The notes beneath the pieces were generated by a model that saw only the letters and a program-made list of their open reading frames with translations, was not told the DNA's origin and ran no database searches. Below are positions 8,760 to 17,012 of a DNA stretch of 64,000 bases, piece by piece. How positions within the stretch are numbered: the stretch's first letter is position 1; every line of letters begins with the position of its first letter. A program made the translations under genes and the position numbers. Origin of the DNA: Catellatospora citrea (lineage in GTDB: Bacteria > Actinomycetota > Actinomycetes > Mycobacteriales > Micromonosporaceae); assembly GCF_003610235.1 (NCBI RefSeq), contig NZ_RAPR01000001.1:5022001-5086000 (forward strand), read 5' to 3'.

Positions 8760-9518
8760 ATGACTGACAGCCAGAGAGTAGCGATCGTCACCGGCGCGGC
8801 CCGGGGCATCGGCGCGGCCACCGCCCAGCGGCTCGCCGCCGACGGGTTCGCCGTCGCCGCCGTCGACCTCACCGAGGACAACTGCGCCGACACCGTCACC
8901 GCGATCACCGAGGCCGGCGGCCGGGCCATCGCGGTCGGCGCGGACGTCTCCGACTCCGCCGCCGTGGACGCCGCCGTGGCGCACGTCGCGGCCACCCTCG
9001 GGGCACCGTCGGCGCTGGTCAACAACGCGGGCGTGCTGCGCGACAACCTGCTGTTCAAGATGAGCGACAGCGACTGGGACACCGTCATGTCGGTGCACCT
9101 GCGCGGCGCGTTCCTGTGCAGCCGGGCCGTGCAGAAGCACATGGTCGAGCAGAAGTACGGCCGGATCGTGTCCCTGTCGAGCACCTCGGCGCTGGGCAAC
9201 CGGGGCCAGGCCAACTACGCCGCGGCCAAGGCCGGACTGCAGGGCTTCACCAAGACCCTCGCGATCGAGCTGGGCCCGTTCGGCATCACGGCCAACGCGG
9301 TCGCGCCGGGCTTCATCGTCACCGAGATGACCGCCGCCACCGCGGCGCGCGTCGGCGTCGACTTCGAGGCGTTCCAGGCCGCGCGGGCGGCGGAGACCCC
9401 GGTGCGCCGGGTCGGCACCCCCGCCGACGTCGCGCACGCGATCTCGTACCTGGTCAGCGAGGGCGCCGGCTTCGTCACCGGCCAGGTCATCTACGTCGCG
9501 GGCGGCCCCCGCGGCTGA
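8760..9518 (+). CDS. Short-chain dehydrogenase, 3-oxoacyl-ACP reductase (FabG) type
   Basis: The protein has 252 residues, a classical SDR. The NAD(P)-binding TGAARGIG is at residues 11-18, NNAG at 88-91, the catalytic serine in SLSSTSA near 140-143, and YAAAK gives Tyr153 and Lys157. The C-terminus GFVTGQVIYVAGG is typical of FabG-like enzymes. The closest functional guess is reduction of a 3-oxoacyl thioester, but stand-alone FabG paralogues in actinomycetes often have other alcohol or ketone substrates, so a specific symbol is not given. It is divergent from ddaH and monocistronic, followed by a long hairpin. Confidence 0.9.
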   Translation: MTDSQRVAIVTGAARGIGAATAQRLAADGFAVAAVDLTEDNCADTVTAITEAGGRAIAVGADVSDSAAVDAAVAHVAATLGAPSALVNNAGVLRDNLLFKMSDSDWDTVMSVHLRGAFLCSRAVQKHMVEQKYGRIVSLSSTSALGNRGQANYAAAKAGLQGFTKTLAIELGPFGITANAVAPGFIVTEMTAATAARVGVDFEAFQAARAAETPVRRVGTPADVAHAISYLVSEGAGFVTGQVIYVAGGPRG

Positions 9519-9555
9519 CCCGCCCCCGGCGCCCCCCGCGCCGCGCCCCGTTTGA

Positions 9556-9622
9556 CATGAACGTTGGCCTGTCTGATCGAGTTTTCGAAGATCGAACTCG
9601 ATCAGATAGGCCAACGTCCATG
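9556..9622. terminator. 28-bp near-perfect inverted repeat, 11-nt loop
   Basis: Arms 9556-9583 and 9595-9622 pair along 28 positions with two mismatches; the loop includes TTCGAA. The arms are AT-richer than the surroundings (GATCGAGTT, GTTGGCC). It follows the SDR gene and precedes the CocE-type gene on the same strand. Confidence 0.7.
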
Positions 9623-9641
9623 AAAAGCTACCCACGGGTAT

Positions 9642-9657
9642 TGTGATCTAGCTCACG
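9642..9657. promoter_or_regulatory. CRP/GlxR-like operator
   Basis: TGTGATCTAGCTCACG matches the CRP-family consensus TGTGA-N6-TCACA at nine of ten fixed positions and contains the central TA found in actinobacterial Crp/GlxR sites. It lies 48 bp upstream of GTG 9705. Confidence 0.6.
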
Positions 9658-9662
9658 GCATG

Positions 9663-9678
9663 GTTACCTCTCGGTAAC
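9663..9678. promoter_or_regulatory. Inverted repeat GTTACC-TCTC-GGTAAC, possible second operator
   Basis: A perfect 6-bp inverted repeat with a 4-nt centre sits between the CRP-like site and the start of the secreted hydrolase gene. Spacing and symmetry suit a dimeric regulator; its identity is unknown. Confidence 0.35.
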
Positions 9679-9704
9679 TTTTCCGAAGCAAGGCCGACAC
9701 CCCC

Positions 9705-11282
9705 GTGAGGTCCGCCGTGAGGAGATCCCTATCCCTCCTGACGGTGGTCGTGCTGGCGTTCGTCACCTGGCCCGTCCCCGCCCAGGCCGCCGCCCCGACC
9801 ACCGGCTTCCGCTTCATCGACATCACCGTCCCCGACGGGACGGTGCTCAAGGCCAACGTCATCGAGCCCACCAGCCCCGGACGGCACCCCGCCGTCGTCT
9901 TCCCGGCCAGCTGGTCGCTCAACGACCTGGAGTACATCGCCCAGGCCGATGCGCTGGCCCGGGGCGGGTACACCGTGCTGTCGTACACCCCGCGCGGCTG
10001 GTGGGCCTCGGGTGGCGAGATCGACACCGCCGGCCCGAAGGACATCGCCGACGTGTCCCGCGTCCTCGACTGGCTGATCGCGAACACCACCGCCGACCCG
10101 TCCCGCATCGGCATGGCCGGCGTCTCCTACGGTGCCGGCATCAGCCTGATCGCGTCCGGCCACGACGCCCGGGTGCGCGCCGTGGCGGCGCTGTCCGGCT
10201 GGAGCGACCTGGTCGCCTCCCTGTACGGCGGGGACACCCGGCGGCTGCAGTCCTCGGCCCTGCTGGTCGGTTCGGCGGCGCTGCTCGGCGACACCAGCGA
10301 CGAGTTCGACGCGATCATCGGCGACTTCTACGCCAACCGGAACATCGCGGGGGTCAAGGAGTTCGCCCGGCTCCGCTCGGCGGGCACGTACCTGTCCGGC
10401 ATCAACGCCAACCGCCCGGCGGTGCTGCTGGCCAACGGATACGGCGACACCATCTTCCCGCCGAACCAGCTGGTCGACTTCTACGGCGCGCTGTCCGGTC
10501 CGAAGCGGCTGGAGTTCGCCCCCGGCGACCACGCCATCCCGGAGCTGACCGGCCTGATCGGGCTGGACAACCACGTCTGGACCTCGGTGCGGCGCTGGTT
10601 CGACCGGTATCTGTCGGGCATCGCCAACGGCATCGACGCCGAGCCGCCGGTGGTGCTGCGCTCGCTGACCGGCGGGGCGGTGGAGTCGTATCCGAACTGG
10701 GCCGCGACCGCCACCTCGACCAGGCGGTACGGCCTCGGCGAGGTCAACTGGCTGACCGGCACCGGCAAGCTCGGCGGCGCGGCGACCACCGGCTGGTCGC
10801 GGCGGACGTGGTTCAACGACGACACGGTCGCCGCGGGCGGCATCGTGCTGCTGTCCAACGGGCTGCAGGCGCTGACCGGTATCCCGCCGACGGCCTGGCT
10901 GCCCGCCGTGGACCGGGACAACGCCGGGGTGTGGATCGGCGACGAGGCGTCGAGCGTGGTGCGCATCCGCGGCAGCGCGACCGTGCACGCCCGGTTCACC
11001 CCGACCGAGCGCAGCGGCACCATCGTGGCCTACCTCTACGACGTCGACTGGACCGGCACCGGCAAGCTGATCACCCACGCGCCGGTGTCCTGGCTGAACG
11101 CCACCGCGAACACCGCCCGCACGGTCGACCTCGCGCTGCCCGCGACGAGCTGGGACCTGCCCGCCGGGCACCGGCTCGCGCTGGTGGTCGACGGCCACGA
11201 CGGCCTCTACCTGGACGAGAACGGCTGGCTGGGCTCGGTCCTGTTCTCCGGCCAGTCCTGGGTGGACGTCCCGATCCGGTAG
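9705..11282 (+). CDS. Secreted CocE/NonD-family alpha/beta hydrolase
   Basis: The protein has 525 residues. A signal peptide (RRS, hydrophobic core about residues 9-24, AQA-A cleavage near 28) is followed by an alpha/beta-hydrolase domain with nucleophile elbow GVSYGAG (Ser141), probable acid Asp248 in NGYGDTIFP and His276 in PGDHAIPE. The C-terminal half (about 320-525) is a beta-rich X-Pro dipeptidyl-peptidase C-terminal type domain. Family members cleave esters or X-Pro peptides; the substrate here is not known. A CRP-like site and an inverted repeat lie just upstream, suggesting carbon-dependent control. The start is GTG 9705; GTG 9717 is possible. Confidence 0.88.
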   Translation: MRSAVRRSLSLLTVVVLAFVTWPVPAQAAAPTTGFRFIDITVPDGTVLKANVIEPTSPGRHPAVVFPASWSLNDLEYIAQADALARGGYTVLSYTPRGWWASGGEIDTAGPKDIADVSRVLDWLIANTTADPSRIGMAGVSYGAGISLIASGHDARVRAVAALSGWSDLVASLYGGDTRRLQSSALLVGSAALLGDTSDEFDAIIGDFYANRNIAGVKEFARLRSAGTYLSGINANRPAVLLANGYGDTIFPPNQLVDFYGALSGPKRLEFAPGDHAIPELTGLIGLDNHVWTSVRRWFDRYLSGIANGIDAEPPVVLRSLTGGAVESYPNWAATATSTRRYGLGEVNWLTGTGKLGGAATTGWSRRTWFNDDTVAAGGIVLLSNGLQALTGIPPTAWLPAVDRDNAGVWIGDEASSVVRIRGSATVHARFTPTERSGTIVAYLYDVDWTGTGKLITHAPVSWLNATANTARTVDLALPATSWDLPAGHRLALVVDGHDGLYLDENGWLGSVLFSGQSWVDVPIR

Positions 11283-11323
11283 CCGGCTGCGGCCGCGCCG
11301 GGCGTCGCCAGGACATGATCGTC

Positions 11324-11370
11324 GTTTGGGGTCATGATCTGCGCTCGAACCGCAGATCATGACCCCGAAC
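11324..11370. terminator. 20-bp inverted repeat, 7-nt loop (bidirectional terminator)
   Basis: Arms 11324-11343 and 11351-11370 pair at 19 of 20 positions, the other being a U-G wobble; the loop is CTCGAAC. The core contains GGTCATGATC. It lies between the convergent hydrolase and DUF7144-like genes. Confidence 0.75.
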
Positions 11371-11417
11371 ACTGATCTCCACCCGGCGCCGACCGCCCGG
11401 CCGGGCGCGGGCCGCGG

Positions 11418-11831
11418 TCAGTCGGCGGTGCTGCCGCGGGGTGGTACCACCAGGGCGTAGATGACCAGGATGCAGAGCGCGATGTTGATCAGCGACCAGA
11501 ACGGGTACACCGGCAGGTAGAGCATCTGCAGCAGGGCGGTCGCACCGGCCAGGCCGATGCCCGCGCCGCGGGCCCACTCCTTGCCGGACCAGATGCCCGC
11601 CCCGACGGCGATCAGCACCGCGCCCAGCAGGACGTGCAGCCAGCCCCACGTGTGCAGGTTGAACAGGTACAGCTCACCCTGGGTCGACGTGGCGTACGCG
11701 GCATACCGGTCGTTGGCGATCGCGAAGATGCCTTCCACCACGTTGAACACCCCCAGTAGCAGAATGAGCAGGCCGGCGAAGGACAGCCAGCCCGAGCCGA
11801 TGCGCTCGGTCGCTTTCGCCACGGTCGACAT
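11418..11831 (-). CDS. Four-helix membrane protein (DUF7144-like)
   Basis: The protein has 137 residues with four membrane helices (about 13-35, 58-78, 83-103 and 106-126). The sequence WLSFAGLLILLLGVFNVVEG and the central YLFNLHTWGWLHV match a small family of actinobacterial membrane proteins; the DUF7144 name is from memory. Function is unknown. ATG 11831 follows AAGGTGGG at good spacing; an in-frame ATG 13 codons upstream lacks one. Confidence 0.85.
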   Translation of the reverse strand: MSTVAKATERIGSGWLSFAGLLILLLGVFNVVEGIFAIANDRYAAYATSTQGELYLFNLHTWGWLHVLLGAVLIAVGAGIWSGKEWARGAGIGLAGATALLQMLYLPVYPFWSLINIALCILVIYALVVPPRGSTAD

Positions 11832-11916
11832 AGCACCCACCTTCGTGCGAAACGGACGAAGCCCCTTCACGTTATCGCCGAATGCGCCCCTGATCAGGGC
11901 GAACGCCGGAAACAGC

Positions 11917-13116
11917 TCACGCAGCGTCGGGCTCGACCGGCTGCGCGTGCGAGTGCGCGGCCTCGCCGTGCGAGCGGGCGATCGCCCAGGCGGCCAGTGC
12001 CGTCGTGATCGGAACCGCCGCGATGAGGCCGATCGTGCCCACCACGCCGCGCACGATCTCGGCGGCCATCACCTGCGTGGACAGCACGTCACGGGTCCGG
12101 GTGCCCGCCGTGACGAGCAGGAGCATCAGCGGGAGCGAGGCGCCCGCGTACGCCAGGATGATGGTGTTGACCACCGAGGCGACGTGGGACCGGCCCACCT
12201 TGATCGCCGACCGGTAGAGCTGCCGCGCGCCCAGCGTGGGATCGGCCAGCGACAGCTCCCCGACGATGGCCAGCTGGGTGATCGCGACGTCGTCGAGCAC
12301 CCCGAGCGTGCCGATGATGATGCCGGCCAGCAGCAGGCCGCGCAGGTCCACCCCGGCCAGCACGTTGGCCAGGATCGCGGCCTCGTCGCTGCCGGAGCCG
12401 GTCAGGTGCAGCAGGTTCGTGGTGAGCAGGCCGAGCAGCCCGGTCAGCACCAGCGCGGCCAGCGTGCCGAGCAGGGCCATGGAGGTGCCCACGCTGACCC
12501 CGTGCGTCAGGTAGATCACCGCGAACATGATCGCGGCGGACCCGACGATGGCCACCCACAGCGGCGGCTCGCCGCGCACGATCGCGGGCAGGATGAAGGC
12601 CAGCAGCACCGCGAAGCTCACGACCAGGCCGACCAGGCTCGCCACGCCGCGCCAGCGGGCGAACGCGATCACCGCGGCGACGAACAGCGCGACCAGCGCC
12701 AGCAGCCAGCCCCACCGGTCGTGGTCGACCACCGCGTACCGCTGGCCGCCCTCGGCGTCGACCGACCCGATCAGCACCACGTCGTCGCCGACGCCGACGA
12801 CCGGCGCGCTCGGCCCGGTCGGCACCACCGCGTCGACCACCTTGTCGCCGATGCGCACCTGCGCGGTGCCGCAGTCGCCGCCCGGCTGGGCCGGGACCTC
12901 GCGCGGGCAGGCGGGTGTCGCCGACACGATCTCGCCGTGCAGCCGCTGGGTGGTGTCGGAGGCCTGCTGCGGGGACGGCCCGCGCGGCCACAGCACGATC
13001 AGCCCGATCACGGTGGCCACGACCAGCGGCACGATGATCGCGGTGACGATCCGCCGCAGGTCCGCCGGGGCAGGTGGCAGCGACTCGCCAGGCTCGTGAC
13101 TGTGTCCGGCCCCCAT
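11917..13116 (-). CDS. YibE/F-family membrane protein
   Basis: The protein has 399 residues. An N-terminal helix (about 26-45) is followed by a soluble beta-rich segment (60-125) and then seven or so membrane helices. The segment GVLDDVAITQLA with NTIILAYAGASLPLML is characteristic of YibE/F proteins. Transport of an unidentified solute is presumed for the family but not shown. Short histidine-bearing tails occur at both ends (HSHEPG and HSHAQP). A -10-like TAGGTT lies 6 nt upstream of ATG with no ribosome site, so it may be leaderless. The upstream minus-strand gene ends only 9 bp before this ATG. Confidence 0.88.
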   Translation of the reverse strand: MGAGHSHEPGESLPPAPADLRRIVTAIIVPLVVATVIGLIVLWPRGPSPQQASDTTQRLHGEIVSATPACPREVPAQPGGDCGTAQVRIGDKVVDAVVPTGPSAPVVGVGDDVVLIGSVDAEGGQRYAVVDHDRWGWLLALVALFVAAVIAFARWRGVASLVGLVVSFAVLLAFILPAIVRGEPPLWVAIVGSAAIMFAVIYLTHGVSVGTSMALLGTLAALVLTGLLGLLTTNLLHLTGSGSDEAAILANVLAGVDLRGLLLAGIIIGTLGVLDDVAITQLAIVGELSLADPTLGARQLYRSAIKVGRSHVASVVNTIILAYAGASLPLMLLLVTAGTRTRDVLSTQVMAAEIVRGVVGTIGLIAAVPITTALAAWAIARSHGEAAHSHAQPVEPDAA

Positions 13117-13122
13117 GAGCCG

Positions 13123-13128
13123 AACCTA
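13123..13128 (-). promoter_or_regulatory. -10 box of YibE/F gene (leaderless)
   Basis: On the minus strand TAGGTT ends 6 nt before ATG 13116. It overlaps the last codons of the upstream gene, so the YibE/F gene may have its own promoter despite the tight spacing. Confidence 0.4.
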
Positions 13129-15558
13129 GCCGCCGAACCCCGCACAGTAGGGGCCTTTGCCCGGGTTGGGGGGTCCGGTCACCAGGACGGCGTACCGCCG
13201 GCCGCTGTCGGAGTAGGTCACCAGCACCCGGCCGTCGCCGCTGGTCACCAGCGCGGCCTGGAACAGCTCGCCGGACAGCAGCGGCAGCGCCGCCCGGCGG
13301 GCCCGGTCCACCGAGCCGGGCGGGCAGTGCCAGAGCACCAGCCGGCCGCTGCCGTACTCGGCCGGGGCCAGCGGCACCGGGGCGGCCAGATCGGACTCCG
13401 TGCCCAGCACGTACAGGCCGGGGCCGTTCGCGGCGACCGCCACCGGCGCGTGGAAGGTGATCGCGTCGCCGCCCGCGACCAGCCGCGGCGTGCTACCGCC
13501 GGGCAGCAGCACGGCCTGGTCGGTGGCACGCTCCGGCGCGCCGATCTCGGTCACGCGGGGGGTGTCGCACGCGGCCGTCGGGCACGTCGCGAGCCAGGCC
13601 CGGCGTCCGGCCGGATCGCGCAGCAGCACCGTCGGCCGGTCTGCCGGGTCGAGGGTCAGCTGCAGCAGCGGGGCGTACCCGGGAGCGGTGACCGTGCCCT
13701 CGGGCAGCCAGGCGCTGAGTTCGACCTCGACCGTGCCGAGCACGTCCAGCGACCGCCGGTTGCAGTGCACGGTGTTGCAGCGGGTGACCGCCAGCTGCAC
13801 CCGCGGCCGGGCATCGGCCTTGGGCAGGAGCGGGCGCGCCGTGGCCACCACGACCGAGCCGTCCGGCCCGGCGGCGACGGCCAGGTGCGACTGGCCCTCC
13901 TTGCCGCCGCTGTGCCAATGGGTGATGCCGTCCTCGCAGGTGCCCGGCTTGGGCCGGGAGTCGGCCGGGGCCCACGGCGCGGTGCAGCGCTGCATCTGCA
14001 CGGCGTCGTCGCCATTGGTCTTGACCGCCCGGTTCTCCCGGCCGCGGATGCCCGCCGAGACCACGTCGCCGGTGGCCGTGATCGCGGTGGCGGGCATCGG
14101 CGCGCCCAGCATCAGCGGTTCGGAGCTGCGGGAACGGACGTCACGGCACTCGTCGTCGAGGCACCAGTGCGGGCCGTAGTCGGTGACCACGACCGGGTGG
14201 TGTCCGGCCGGCCACGCCGTGGCCAGCACCTCGCCGCTCCACGAGACGCCATGCCGGCTCGCGTGCGGGCCGTCCCACGGGTCGGCGGCCGCGAAACCCA
14301 GCCCGAGCAGGGCCGGCAACGACAGCGAGGCCAGCGCCGCGGCGAGTGCGGCGCGGCCGGTCCAGGGCCGGGCCAGCCTGGCGACGGGCCGGGTCGACTT
14401 CGCGAGGGGCCCGGTGAAGCGGACGACGGGCCGGGTGGGCCTCGCGACGGGCCGGACGAGCCGCGCGACGCGCCGGGCGAGGGTCGCCACGCGCCAGGCG
14501 AGCCTCGCGACGGGCCGGCCGGACCTCGGGACGGGCCAGGCGGCGTCGGCGAGCAGCCGGGTGAGGGCGGCGAAGGGCCCCGTCCGCGCCACCGCGCCGT
14601 GCCGGGGACCCGCGGCCCGCTCCGTCGTGGTGAGGCCTGACGGGACGGTGGCGGACGTCGGCTGCTCGTCGGTGGCCGGGTCGGTCGGTGCGTGAACTGG
14701 CGTCACCGCAGGGGACAGGGCCGACAGCGTCTGGTCGACCCGGTCGAGGTCGGCCTCCGCGCCGCGGGCGTTCGCCGGACGGCGCTGCAGGTAGACGGTG
14801 GCGAGCACGGCGGCCTGCACGGCCGGCACGATGATCGCGGCCACGGCGGCGACCACCAGCGCGAGCGCGGGCTGCGCCTGGGTCAGCTCGGCCGCGCCCA
14901 TGCCGACCAGCGCCGGGGTCACCACCACCCCGATCGCCAGTGCCCCGCCGGCCGTCAGCATGCGGCCCGCGGCGAGGGCGTGCGCGTGCGACAGCCAGGA
15001 GGCCGCCCCGTCGCTCAGCACGATCGCGGGCACCGTCAGCAGCCTGCTGGCCAGCACGATCAGGGTCAGCACGAAGAGGCCGAAGACCGCCGCGGTGGCC
15101 ACGTCCTGCGGCAGCGCGATGTCGAAGAAGGCGATCGCGAGCATGGTCACGATCTGCAGCCCGACCGCGGCGACCGCGAGCAGCAGCAGGGCCGGGACCA
15201 GCGCGGGCAGCCGCCGCAGGGACAGCAGCAGCGCGGCCCGGGGATCGACCGGGATGCCGCGCACGCCACCCGCCGCGACCGCGATGCCCGCGACCAGGGC
15301 CACCACCCAGCCGAGAGCGAGCGCGACCAGTCCCGCCCCGCCGGCGGCCGCCGCGGGCGCGGGGGTGAAGGACCCGTCCACGATCGTGGCGCTGCCGTTG
15401 AGCGCGAACATGCCGATGACCTCACGGGCCACCAGCGCGGGCACGAGTGCGGCGGCGGCCACGGTCAGCAGGCCCCGCCACCGCGTCAGCGCGAGTGCGG
15501 CGGCGTCGCGCAGGAGGGCCGGCAGGCTCCGGTTGGCGAGGCGCTCAGGGGTCGGCAC
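13126..15558 (-). CDS. Membrane protein with Arg-rich heptad repeats and an exported C-terminal domain
   Basis: The protein has 810 residues. Residues 25-260 hold about six membrane helices resembling the membrane domain seen with glycerophosphodiesterases. Residues 260-345 are low complexity. Residues 348-403 are eight tandem heptads of type RPVARLA, coded by 21-bp DNA repeats. One helix (about 404-424) follows, then a 385-residue beta-rich region with paired cysteines (CLDDEC, CNTVHCN, CPTAACDTP) that probably lies outside the cell and may be a propeller. Function is unknown. The GTG start has TACGCT 6 nt upstream and no Shine-Dalgarno. Confidence 0.8.
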   Translation of the reverse strand: MPTPERLANRSLPALLRDAAALALTRWRGLLTVAAAALVPALVAREVIGMFALNGSATIVDGSFTPAPAAAAGGAGLVALALGWVVALVAGIAVAAGGVRGIPVDPRAALLLSLRRLPALVPALLLLAVAAVGLQIVTMLAIAFFDIALPQDVATAAVFGLFVLTLIVLASRLLTVPAIVLSDGAASWLSHAHALAAGRMLTAGGALAIGVVVTPALVGMGAAELTQAQPALALVVAAVAAIIVPAVQAAVLATVYLQRRPANARGAEADLDRVDQTLSALSPAVTPVHAPTDPATDEQPTSATVPSGLTTTERAAGPRHGAVARTGPFAALTRLLADAAWPVPRSGRPVARLAWRVATLARRVARLVRPVARPTRPVVRFTGPLAKSTRPVARLARPWTGRAALAAALASLSLPALLGLGFAAADPWDGPHASRHGVSWSGEVLATAWPAGHHPVVVTDYGPHWCLDDECRDVRSRSSEPLMLGAPMPATAITATGDVVSAGIRGRENRAVKTNGDDAVQMQRCTAPWAPADSRPKPGTCEDGITHWHSGGKEGQSHLAVAAGPDGSVVVATARPLLPKADARPRVQLAVTRCNTVHCNRRSLDVLGTVEVELSAWLPEGTVTAPGYAPLLQLTLDPADRPTVLLRDPAGRRAWLATCPTAACDTPRVTEIGAPERATDQAVLLPGGSTPRLVAGGDAITFHAPVAVAANGPGLYVLGTESDLAAPVPLAPAEYGSGRLVLWHCPPGSVDRARRAALPLLSGELFQAALVTSGDGRVLVTYSDSGRRYAVLVTGPPNPGKGPYCAGFGG
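14350..14517 (-). repeat. Eight 21-bp coding tandem repeats (heptad RPVARLA type)
   Basis: In the plus-strand sequence, imperfect copies of CGACGGGCCGGGTxGxCCTCG recur every 21 bp. They code for RPVARLA, WRVATLA, RRVARLV, RPVARPT, RPVVRFT, GPLAKST, RPVARLA and RPWTGRA just before the last membrane helix. Confidence 0.85.
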
Positions 15559-15564
15559 CGGCGC

Positions 15565-15570
15565 AGCGTA
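15565..15570 (-). promoter_or_regulatory. -10 box (leaderless) of the heptad-repeat membrane gene
   Basis: On the minus strand TACGCT ends 6 nt before GTG 15558, without any ribosome-binding sequence. Confidence 0.35.
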
Positions 15571-15636
15571 CCGGCGACACCCGTGTCACGCCTATGGCTT
15601 AGACGTCCTCCGAGAAGTCGGCATCGCGGCTGGGGG

Positions 15637-16236
15637 TCAGCCCGTGCCTGCCACGGCGGTGTGCGCGGGCCCGAGCGTGATCGCCCGTACGTGCTCGATC
15701 AGCGTGACCAGCACCTCGCGGCCGGATCGGCGGTCGCGCACGTCGCACATCACCACGGGCACGTCCGGGTCCAGCGACAGCGCCCCGCGCACGGCGTCGA
15801 CCCCGAAGGGCTGGTGGCCGTGGAAGCAGTTCACCGCGACGACGAACGGGATCCCCCGGCGCTCGAAGTAGTCGATGGACGGGAAGCTGTCCGCCAGCCG
15901 CCGGGTGTCGGCCAGCACCACCGCGCCCAGCGCGCCGATCGCCAGCTCGTCCCAGAGGAACCAGAACCGGTCCTGGCCCGGCGTGCCGAACAGGTAGAGC
16001 ACCGCGCTGTCGCCGATGGTGATCCGGCCGAAGTCCATGGTGACCGTGGTGGTGCGCTTGGCCTCCACTCCGGACAGGTCGTCGGAGTCGGTGCCGGCGG
16101 AGGTGAGCACCTCCTCGGTGTGCAGGGGCAGGATCTCGCTCACCGTGCCCACCATTGTCGTCTTGCCTGCGCCGAACCCCCCGGCGACCAGTATTTTGAT
16201 CGCCGTGGGTACGGACCGGGCACGCTCGTCACGCAT
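15637..16236 (-). CDS. cvnD: Conservon GTPase CvnD
   Basis: The protein has 199 residues and is a small Ras/MglA-like GTPase. The P-loop GGFGAGKTT is near residue 20, the switch-I threonine region lies in EAKRTTTVTMDFG, the Walker-B-like DFGRI and GTPGQDR follow, and the usual NKxD motif is replaced by VNCF (residues about 130), as is common in conservon GTPases. Last gene of the cvnABCD operon; it overlaps cvnC by 8 nt. ATG 16236 is preferred to a TTG four codons upstream. It is expected to cycle at the membrane with the sensor complex. Confidence 0.93.
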   Translation of the reverse strand: MRDERARSVPTAIKILVAGGFGAGKTTMVGTVSEILPLHTEEVLTSAGTDSDDLSGVEAKRTTTVTMDFGRITIGDSAVLYLFGTPGQDRFWFLWDELAIGALGAVVLADTRRLADSFPSIDYFERRGIPFVVAVNCFHGHQPFGVDAVRGALSLDPDVPVVMCDVRDRRSGREVLVTLIEHVRAITLGPAHTAVAGTG

Positions 16237-16618
16237 GACGGAGGCCAAGGATCACCGCCTGGAGGATGTCGTCGTCCGGAATGTGGCCCGGGGCCACGGC
16301 GGGCGCCAACCGCTTGACAGCGCCCTCGTCGAGCAGGTCTGCGAGGAGTACCCGAACCACGCCGAGGGCAAACCCGGCACGGGAGGACAGCTCGGCGACC
16401 GAGATGGGTTCGTGAGCGAGGGCGAGCAGCGCCCGGTGCTCGGGTTGCAGGTGGACGGCGTGGCGGCGCTGCCCCACCGGTGTCGCCACGACATAGGTGA
16501 GCAGGTCGAACGTGCCCGCGCCGGGGCGCGCCCGGCCGCCGGTGACCGCGTACGACCGCACCAGCGGCCCGGCCTCGGCATCGAGCCACTCGTGCGCATC
16601 GTCGTCGTCAGCGCGCAT
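16229..16618 (-). CDS. cvnC: Conservon DUF742 protein CvnC
   Basis: The protein has 129 residues. LVRSYAVTGGRARP near residue 20 and DLLTYVV are the signature of DUF742; the middle (EHRALLALAHEPISVAEL) forms a winged-helix-like fold. It overlaps cvnB by 11 nt and cvnD by 8 nt, so the operon is translationally coupled. CvnC proteins are believed to bridge the histidine-kinase-like CvnA and the GTPase; the biochemical role is not settled. Confidence 0.93.
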   Translation of the reverse strand: MRADDDDAHEWLDAEAGPLVRSYAVTGGRARPGAGTFDLLTYVVATPVGQRRHAVHLQPEHRALLALAHEPISVAELSSRAGFALGVVRVLLADLLDEGAVKRLAPAVAPGHIPDDDILQAVILGLRHA

Positions 16619-17012
16619 GGGTGGAGGTCGGCCGCGGCTGGGTGCCGAGGCTGTGGCCGATGCGCTCGATGACCATCTGCATCTCGTACGCGACCATGCC
16701 GATGTCCGAGTCGGCGTTGCTGAGCACCGCGAAGCAGCTGCCCTGGCCGGCGTCGGTGACCAGCAGCACGGCCTCCTCCATCTCGATCACGGCCTGGCGC
16801 ACCGGCCCGGCCTTGAAGTGCCGTCCGGCGCTGCGCGACAGGCTGGCGAAGCCGGCCGCGATCGCGGCCATGTGGTCGGCGTCGGCCTGGGTCAGGTCGC
16901 GCGACGCGCCGAGCAGCAGCCCGTCCACCGAGAACACGACGGCCCGCAGCGCCGCGGGTATGCGGTCCACGAAGTCGTCGAGCAGCCAGTCCAGGCCCGC
17001 GGGATTGCTCAT
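16608..17012 (-). CDS. cvnB: Conservon roadblock/LC7 protein CvnB
   Basis: The protein has 134 residues, a single roadblock/LC7 domain (LDWLLDDFVDRIPAALRAVV and the SVDGLLLG strand). Such domains act as GTPase regulators (MglB-like). The start overlaps the cvnA stop as ATGA. Confidence 0.94.
   Translation of the reverse strand: MSNPAGLDWLLDDFVDRIPAALRAVVFSVDGLLLGASRDLTQADADHMAAIAAGFASLSRSAGRHFKAGPVRQAVIEMEEAVLLVTDAGQGSCFAVLSNADSDIGMVAYEMQMVIERIGHSLGTQPRPTSTHAR

Noticed and set aside
11557..14640. A 1027-codon open frame on the plus strand
   Set aside because: Antisense to three well-supported minus-strand membrane genes; its composition (Gln/Arg/His/Gly-rich, few hydrophobic stretches) is that of a GC-rich shadow frame.
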